DNA from: Streptomyces akebiae
Lineage (GTDB): Bacteria > Actinomycetota > Actinomycetes > Streptomycetales > Streptomycetaceae
Reading direction: 5' to 3'
Assembly: GCF_019599145.1 (NCBI RefSeq)
Contig: NZ_CP080647.1
Coordinates: forward strand, 6,758,001 to 6,822,000
Length of the DNA: 64,000 nt
The notes below the pieces were generated by a model that saw nothing but the letters and a program-made list of their open reading frames with translations, searched no databases and was not told the DNA's origin. Below, piece after piece: positions 62,184 to 64,000 of the stretch; position 1 is the stretch's first letter, and each line of letters starts with the position of its first letter. Position numbers and translations under genes: made by a program.

Positions 62184-62397
62184 GAATGAGCCTTTTCAGC
62201 TTGGTTTTCCTTGGGATGTGCCTCCTGCAGAGAGGGCATGAGACACAGCGGCCCACGTTACCAGCAGCTCTCGCGTGGGCCCAAACCGGTCGCAGCCCTC
62301 CACCCGTGGGACCATGGTGCCTACGTACAGCCCCGCCAGACCCGATCCGACCCGAGACCGCAGACGGCTGCGGACGCCTCAAGAATCAGGACCCTGC

Positions 62398-64000
62398 GTG
62401 CCCGCGATCCCTAGCCATGTGCCCGAGCCGAGCCGTACCGACCCGGCTCTGATCCGCAATTTCTGCATCATCGCGCACATCGACCACGGCAAGTCCACGC
62501 TCGCCGACCGGATGCTTCAGCTCACCGGTGTCGTCGAGCAGCGGCAGATGCGTGCTCAGTACCTCGACCGCATGGACATCGAGCGTGAGCGCGGAATCAC
62601 GATCAAGTCCCAGGCGGTGCGTCTGCCCTGGGCGCCGACCACTGATCCGGGCAACACGCACATCCTCAACATGATCGACACCCCCGGGCACGTCGACTTC
62701 ACGTATGAGGTGTCGCGGTCGCTGGCGGCCTGTGAGGGGACCGTCCTCCTCGTCGACGCGGCGCAGGGGATCGAGGCCCAGACCCTCGCCAACCTGTACC
62801 TGGCGATGGAGAACGACCTCAAGATCATCCCCGTACTGAACAAGATCGACCTGCCGGCCGCCCAGCCGGAGAAGTTCTCCGAGGAGCTGGCGAACCTCAT
62901 CGGCTGCGACCCGGAGGACGTGCTGAAGGTCTCCGCCAAGACGGGTGTCGGGGTCGACGCGCTGCTCGACAGGGTCGTGGCGGAGGTTCCGGCGCCGGTC
63001 GGCGTCAAGGACGCGCCCGCCCGCGCGATGATCTTCGACTCGGTGTACGACTCGTACCGGGGCGTGGTCACGTACGTCCGTGTGATCGACGGGCAGCTCA
63101 ACAAGCGCGAGCGGATCCGGATGATGTCCACCGGTGCCACGCACGAGCTGCTGGAGATCGGGACCAACTCGCCCGAGATGCTGCCCGCCGACGGGCTGGC
63201 CGTCGGTGAGGTGGGTTACCTCATCACCGGGGTGAAGGACGTCCGGCAGTCCAAGGTCGGTGACACGATCACCAGCCAGGCGAAGGGGGCGACCGAGGCG
63301 CTCGGGGGATACAAGGACCCCAAGCCGATGGTCTTCTCCGGGTTGTATCCGCTGGACGGCTCCGACTATCCCGAGCTGCGTGACGCGCTCGACAAGCTCC
63401 AGCTCAACGACGCCGCGCTCGTGTACGAGCCGGAGACGTCCGCCGCGCTGGGCTTCGGTTTCCGCGTCGGCTTCCTCGGGCTGCTGCACCTCGATGTGAT
63501 CCGGGAGCGGCTGGAGCGCGAGTTCGGGCTCGACCTGATCGCCACCGCGCCGAACGTCGTGTACCGCGTCGTCATGGAGGACGGCACGGAGCACACGGTC
63601 ACCAACCCGAGCGAGTTCCCCGAGGGCAAGATCAACGAGGTGTACGAGCCCGTCGTACGCGCCACGATCCTCGCCCCGACCGAGTTCATCGGCTCGATCA
63701 TGGAGCTGTGCCAGACCCGGCGCGGCACCCTGCTCGGCATGGACTACCTGTCGGAGGACCGGGTCGAGATCCGGTACACGTTGCCGCTCGCGGAGATCGT
63801 CTTCGACTTCTTCGACCAGCTGAAGTCGAAGACGCGCGGTTACGCGTCGCTGGACTACGAGCCCACGGGTGAGCAGACCTCCAGCCTCGTCAAGGTCGAC
63901 ATCCTGCTGCACGGCGACAAGGTGGACGCCTTCTCGGCGATCACGCACAAGGACGCGGCATACGCGTACGGGGTGCGGCTCGTCGCCAAGCTGCGCGAAC
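62398..64000 (+). CDS. lepA: Elongation factor 4 (LepA), N-terminal part
   Basis: A ribosomal back-translocating GTPase; the window ends inside the gene (about 534 of the usual roughly 620 residues are present). AHIDHGKST (G1), [12 protein letters not shown] (G3) and [10 protein letters not shown] (G4) are seen, then [20 protein letters not shown], a LepA signature. Start GTG 62398 gives [20 protein letters not shown], the usual Streptomyces N-terminus; no SD is present. Confidence 0.97.
   Translation, partial: MPAIPSHVPEPSRTDPALIRNFCIIAHIDHGKSTLADRMLQLTGVVEQRQMRAQYLDRMDIERERGITIKSQAVRLPWAPTTDPGNTHILNMIDTPGHVDFTYEVSRSLAACEGTVLLVDAAQGIEAQTLANLYLAMENDLKIIPVLNKIDLPAAQPEKFSEELANLIGCDPEDVLKVSAKTGVGVDALLDRVVAEVPAPVGVKDAPARAMIFDSVYDSYRGVVTYVRVIDGQLNKRERIRMMSTGATHELLEIGTNSPEMLPADGLAVGEVGYLITGVKDVRQSKVGDTITSQAKGATEALGGYKDPKPMVFSGLYPLDGSDYPELRDALDKLQLNDAALVYEPETSAALGFGFRVGFLGLLHLDVIRERLEREFGLDLIATAPNVVYRVVMEDGTEHTVTNPSEFPEGKINEVYEPVVRATILAPTEFIGSIMELCQTRRGTLLGMDYLSEDRVEIRYTLPLAEIVFDFFDQLKSKTRGYASLDYEPTGEQTSSLVKVDILLHGDKVDAFSAITHKDAAYAYGVRLVAKLRE

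Overview
This is a stretch of core chromosome from a high-GC actinomycete, almost certainly a Streptomyces. The evidence is the very strong G/C third-codon bias, the valS-folC-ndk-mreBCD-pbp2-rodA order, the rng-rplU-rpmA-obg-proB-proA order, the nadD-LCP-rsfS-phosphatase-tRNA-Ala order, and the leuS-degV-comEA-comEC-holA-rpsT-lepA order. The species cannot be named from the sequence alone. Most genes are housekeeping genes on the plus strand. Many starts look leaderless, with a TANNNT box 5-8 nt before the start codon.

Layout. 1-2.9 kb: valS tail, folC, a small DUF4233-type membrane protein and ndk. 3.3-9.9 kb: the elongation/spore-wall cluster mreB-mreC-mreD-pbp2-rodA, with a possible histidine-rich mini-gene coupled between mreD and pbp2. 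10-11.6 kb: a CYTH-CHAD polyphosphate-type protein. 11.7-13.6 kb: a TIGR03960-type B12-binding radical SAM protein. 13.56-18.28 kb: a small integrated element bounded by a 14-bp direct repeat. It carries a large serine integrase, a HTH protein, a hypothetical gene, a broken resolvase and a res-like site. It lies inside the 3' end of the radical SAM gene and supplies a recoded replacement C-terminus; the displaced native 3' end survives at 18267-18365. 18.4-22.6 kb: a secreted collagen-like protein, a family 2 glycosyltransferase and a repetitive membrane protein. They separate the radical SAM gene from its usual partner (TIGR03936), which starts at about 22.6 kb.

23.8-32 kb: RNase E/G with very long repeat-rich arms, a secreted phospholipase D-like protein, rplU, rpmA and obgE. 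32-37.7 kb: a TagF/TagB-like membrane glycerophosphotransferase, proB, an unknown gene and proA. 37.8-41.5 kb: two related membrane proteins sharing a SVVFDE-FVRAA motif, a membrane M48 peptidase and two single-span miniproteins missed by length filters. 41.6-46.5 kb: nadD, a degenerate LCP/LytR_C protein, rsfS, a histidine phosphatase, and two identical tRNA-Ala(GGC) genes flanking two zinc-ribbon miniproteins. 46.6-49.6 kb (minus): a NuoF-like/ferredoxin flavoprotein overlapping a ferric-reductase-like membrane protein. 49.7-52.9 kb: leuS behind a leader peptide with three consecutive Leu codons and an intrinsic terminator. 53-64 kb: a membrane coiled-coil protein, degV, 18-bp tandem repeats with a DnaA box, comEA, comEC, an arylamine N-acetyltransferase, two small unknown genes, holA, rpsT (minus) and the start of lepA.

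No secondary-metabolite cluster, CRISPR array or complete transposon was seen. The least explained parts are the serine-integrase element and its gene-repairing end, the leuS leader, the SVVFDE/FVRAA-M48-miniprotein group, the His-rich open frame in the mre cluster, and the tandem repeats next to the DnaA box before comEA.
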